35,373 bases of DNA from Elysia marginata (lineage: Eukaryota; Mollusca; Gastropoda; Plakobranchidae): positions 269,537-304,909 of the forward strand of contig BMAT01012505.1 of the NCBI GenBank assembly GCA_019649035.1, written 5' to 3'. This document shows, piece by piece, positions 26,601 through 30,483 of the stretch. The notes beneath the pieces were generated by a model that was not told where the DNA came from, did not search any database, and saw nothing but the letters and a program-made list of their open reading frames with translations. The stretch's first letter is position 1. Each line of letters starts with the position of its first letter. Both the position numbers and the translations under genes were made by a program.

Positions 26601-29600
26601 GTTAGTCAAAATGTACAGAATATTTTGAAGACTCTATATAAATAAAATATACTATTACAAAAGCATGGAAAAAGAAGATATCGAAGGAAGAAAGTTTTAT
26701 GACGACCAATTTCTTATTCCATTTTTAATTGGGACATAAAGAGATACACTAACCCATGGAGTTTCAAAGGTGAAAATGTATATTTGCATTTTGTATTGAA
26801 GAAGTATGTTTTGGCGCACGTAAGTTAAGCTTAGGCTTAATATGTGTAAAATTGTGGTTTAAAAATGCATAAAGAAAATGATTTTGTAAATAGGCCTATT
26901 TAATTACTCAGTGCACGTTCGTAAGTTTGAACTACCAGAGCATTTAAAATGACTCTCAGAAGTTCAAAGATGGCGAATATTTTTGTTTCCAATTTGTAGT
27001 TAATTTTGCCATATCTGAATGAAGTTAAAAGTAGGTAGACTTTTTTTTGTAATTTTGTTGTTGGTTTTCCTAATCTTCTTCAGGAGTTGGAACGGTTCAA
27101 CAATCTTGTGGCAAGAATGCGCCGCTCTTTGGTCAATCTTAAGCGGGTATGTCGACAGATAAATGCCGTGTCATTTTACTCATAATCATTAATTGAAATA
27201 TTGTAAAGGTATGAAATTAGCAGTGGAGAGAAGTAGGCTTTTTAGTGGAAATGCCCGAAATGTCTGCCTTTGGTATGAGTCGAACCTTCGACTTATAGAT
27301 GCTTCGGCACCCACCGCCTTGCCACTTAGAGAAACATAGCTTAAACCATGTCGCCACAACGCTCCTTAAAAAAGGAGTTTCATGGCAAAGGTCATTATTA
27401 CTCATAATCATTGTTGTCTTCATCCTTGTTTCGATTAGAAAATTGTTTTTGCCTTCACTAATTACTTCTCAGTATCAAATGCCAATGCATGCAGTAATCT
27501 GTGTAAATGCAGGACTTTCAACAAAGCAATGAAAGTATTAGTAAAGCAATTTTTTCAAGTCCAGGCTCAAAAAGTGCCTGTACAGTACACCGTAATCTTA
27601 ATATGGCAGGGTTCTTTGAAAAAGTATTTTTGGTTTGCTTTGACACAAAAAGAATCTTTTTAGTCCTCTGTATTTGATTGCTTTTTAAAAGGTTAGGATT
27701 TCAGGTTTTTTTTTTTCTTCTTTGGTAACATTATTTGTTAGTCGAAATGTACAGAATATCTTACAGACTACATAATTTTAGTGCTATTCTAAGGGTTTTA
27801 TTTAGACTCGTTTTTTATGAAGACTAGTAAAATAACCCGCGATTTCGCGGTTTTAAGGAAAATGTGTAAGAATGGATTCAGAATAAATTAAACAGTATAG
27901 GCCTACCCGACCGGGTCGTGTCAAAAGTTTCTTTTCTTTTTTTTTTAATGTTTTCATGTAACTTCGTATTACAGGTTAATGTATCAATCTAACTTTGAAG
28001 ATATCAATTTGCATCCCATGATTATAGTTTGTCTCCTTCTCACAAATTACCCCCTCGTTCTCTAAATGAGACATGACGCCAAAGCTCTCTCTGACGTTCG
28101 CAAAAATACCCCTACGCAGTGGAGTCCCGTTGTGTCTCATCTCGATCAATATTTTAATTAGCGTGTATCGCAAAATAGACGGCGGAAATAACCAAAGAAA
28201 AAAAAAGCTTGTCGATGATTTAGTCTCTAAATGACCAGATTTTGGCGCGTGTCCATAGAATAATGCCCTTTTCCACCTATCTGCGTCAAACTGGGGGGAG
28301 GGAGAGTAGCCATTTTTCAAATTGGATGAGATATCCGGTCATCCTGTATTATTTTCTTATCATAATTATCGTCTTGAATATAATTATAATGTACTTGACT
28401 TCAAGGAAAGCGTCGCATTATTGTTGAAACTTCTTTTTATTAGGAAACCTATCTATGCTATTTTAACTATAATAACCGCTGCTTAATAAACGGTTTTATA
28501 AGACCAATGACTGCCTCGCGACCATTCAAATGAGTCTCATGCCGTAAATTCTAAATGTGAAAAAAAACGATCGGGGGTGTCTTCTTTTTCTCTAAATTTC
28601 AAATCAAGAATAGTTTTATTTTAGCACCAACTTATGAGAATTTTATGCAATTTTGAACTTTTGGAAGCTTAGAAAAGTGTATTGCTAAAAAATACAACGC
28701 CTTATAATGCGAAAGTTGCGACATTCTACTCATGTGCATTAGTAGCGGGACTATCAGTTGCGGTTTGATTGTGTCTTCTCTCCAGGCGCTAGCAGGTGAG
28801 GTCGGCATGAGTAACGAGTTGGATGACGTGGCCAGGTCTCTCTATAACGCTAGCATCCCTAATATCTGGCGACGCCTGGCCCCTGTCACACTCAAGTCAT
28901 TGGGCAACTGGATGGTTCACTTCCAGCGTCGTCTCAAGCAGTACTATCAGTGGGTGCGTGAGTCATAGGGTAGTAAGGTGGACGGTTCTGGGATGTTACG
29001 GCTGCTCGTCTTTTGTTTGCCTTAGCCATGAAAATATTTAGGTTAGCAATAGTTTATTAGTTACTTTTTACTTAATCACATATTTGTAGACTGTACTTTG
29101 TTTTTTAAAGTTTATTTCTTATTCGATTGAGTTTACTAAACGCAACCAAACACATTATGCATTCAACTTTAATACGCTATTATATATGTAGGCGCTCATT
29201 GTGATTGTTATCCTTAACCACTTGTAAGTTTTTCTCTCTCAATCTCTATGTTTAGGTAAACGACTGCGAGCCGGCGGTCATGTGGCTGTCCGGTCTGCAC
29301 ATCCCGGAATCTTACCTGACCGCCTTGGTCCAGGCTACATGCAGGAAGCGAGGCTGGCCACTGGACAAGTCCACTTTGTACACGCAGGTCACCAAATACA
29401 CTGATGCTGAGGACATTTCCGAGAGAGTTATCAACGGTCAGTCATGCCCATCTCTGTGTTAGTTAAATCTAAACAACTGAAGTTCCCGGCATATCATGAG
29501 GTCTAGTGAGTTTCGTATCACTCAGTCAATCTGCTCAAACTTTAAACTAACTATTGGCATAACTCGTTCAGTATTTTTTACCGATCAGTTGCCACTTTGC

Positions 29601-30382
29601 ATCTTCGGGGTTTATGTTGTGATGGCTAATGGCATTATAGTTAAATGCATGATGTATGAATGGCGGGTGAAAATAGCCACAGCCAGGTTCAAATCCTTGA
29701 TCTCCAAATACATGGACATATATACATGTATTCACTACTAGACTACGAAGCCCCTCTTTGGGTTTTTTATTTAGGATACATGCAGTTGGTCATGTAAGAG
29801 GCCTTTATCTGACAAAATACATATTTCTCAATCCGACTTTCTCCCTTCACACGTGGGTTTTTTATTTGGCCATGCAATCGATTCTAAATTTTCCAATACC
29901 GAAAAGTTACATGTATCTTATATTGCAGAAACGTAGAACCGCCCACCAATCGCTCTCTTTAGCCATCCTTTAGTTGCAGCTGCAGTGTTGTGATGTTGTC
30001 ATGTCTCCCCATGTAGGCTGTTTTCTGTCGGGGATGTTTCTCGAGGGCGCTGCTTGGGACGAAGAGAAGCGCTGTGTGATGAGACAGCCGCCAAAGCAGC
30101 TCACCCAACCGCTGCCCATACTGAAAGTGATCCCCATAGAGGCGCACAGGCTAAAACTACAGGTACCGGTGCCTTTAAATATCATGAGTCTTTAGTGTAG
30201 CCTAGGTACGAGAGGGACTCAGAGCGAGATAGAGAAATAGGCAATCTCAATAGAGCTGCGCGTGTAAAGGGGGGGGGGGGTGGTGTGGCAGAGCGAGGTA
30301 TCTCAGTATAGATACAGATTAGATAGATAGATAGATTTATTGATAGATAGATAGATAGATAGATAGATAGACATATAGATAC

Positions 30383-30419
<37 letters not shown>

Positions 30420-30422
30420 CAT

Positions 30423-30483
<61 letters not shown>

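Larger units (their letters stand above)
27147..28785 (+). other. Intron w24
   Basis: 1639 bp. Holds a SINE with target-site duplication (27176-27412), the second copy of the direct repeat (27606-27765) and a repeat-like block from about 27826. The last 400 bp show nothing recognisable. Confidence 0.75.

Noticed and set aside
27976-28320. 114-codon minus-strand frame as a gene
   Set aside because: Lies in a probable repeat block with no recognisable domain.
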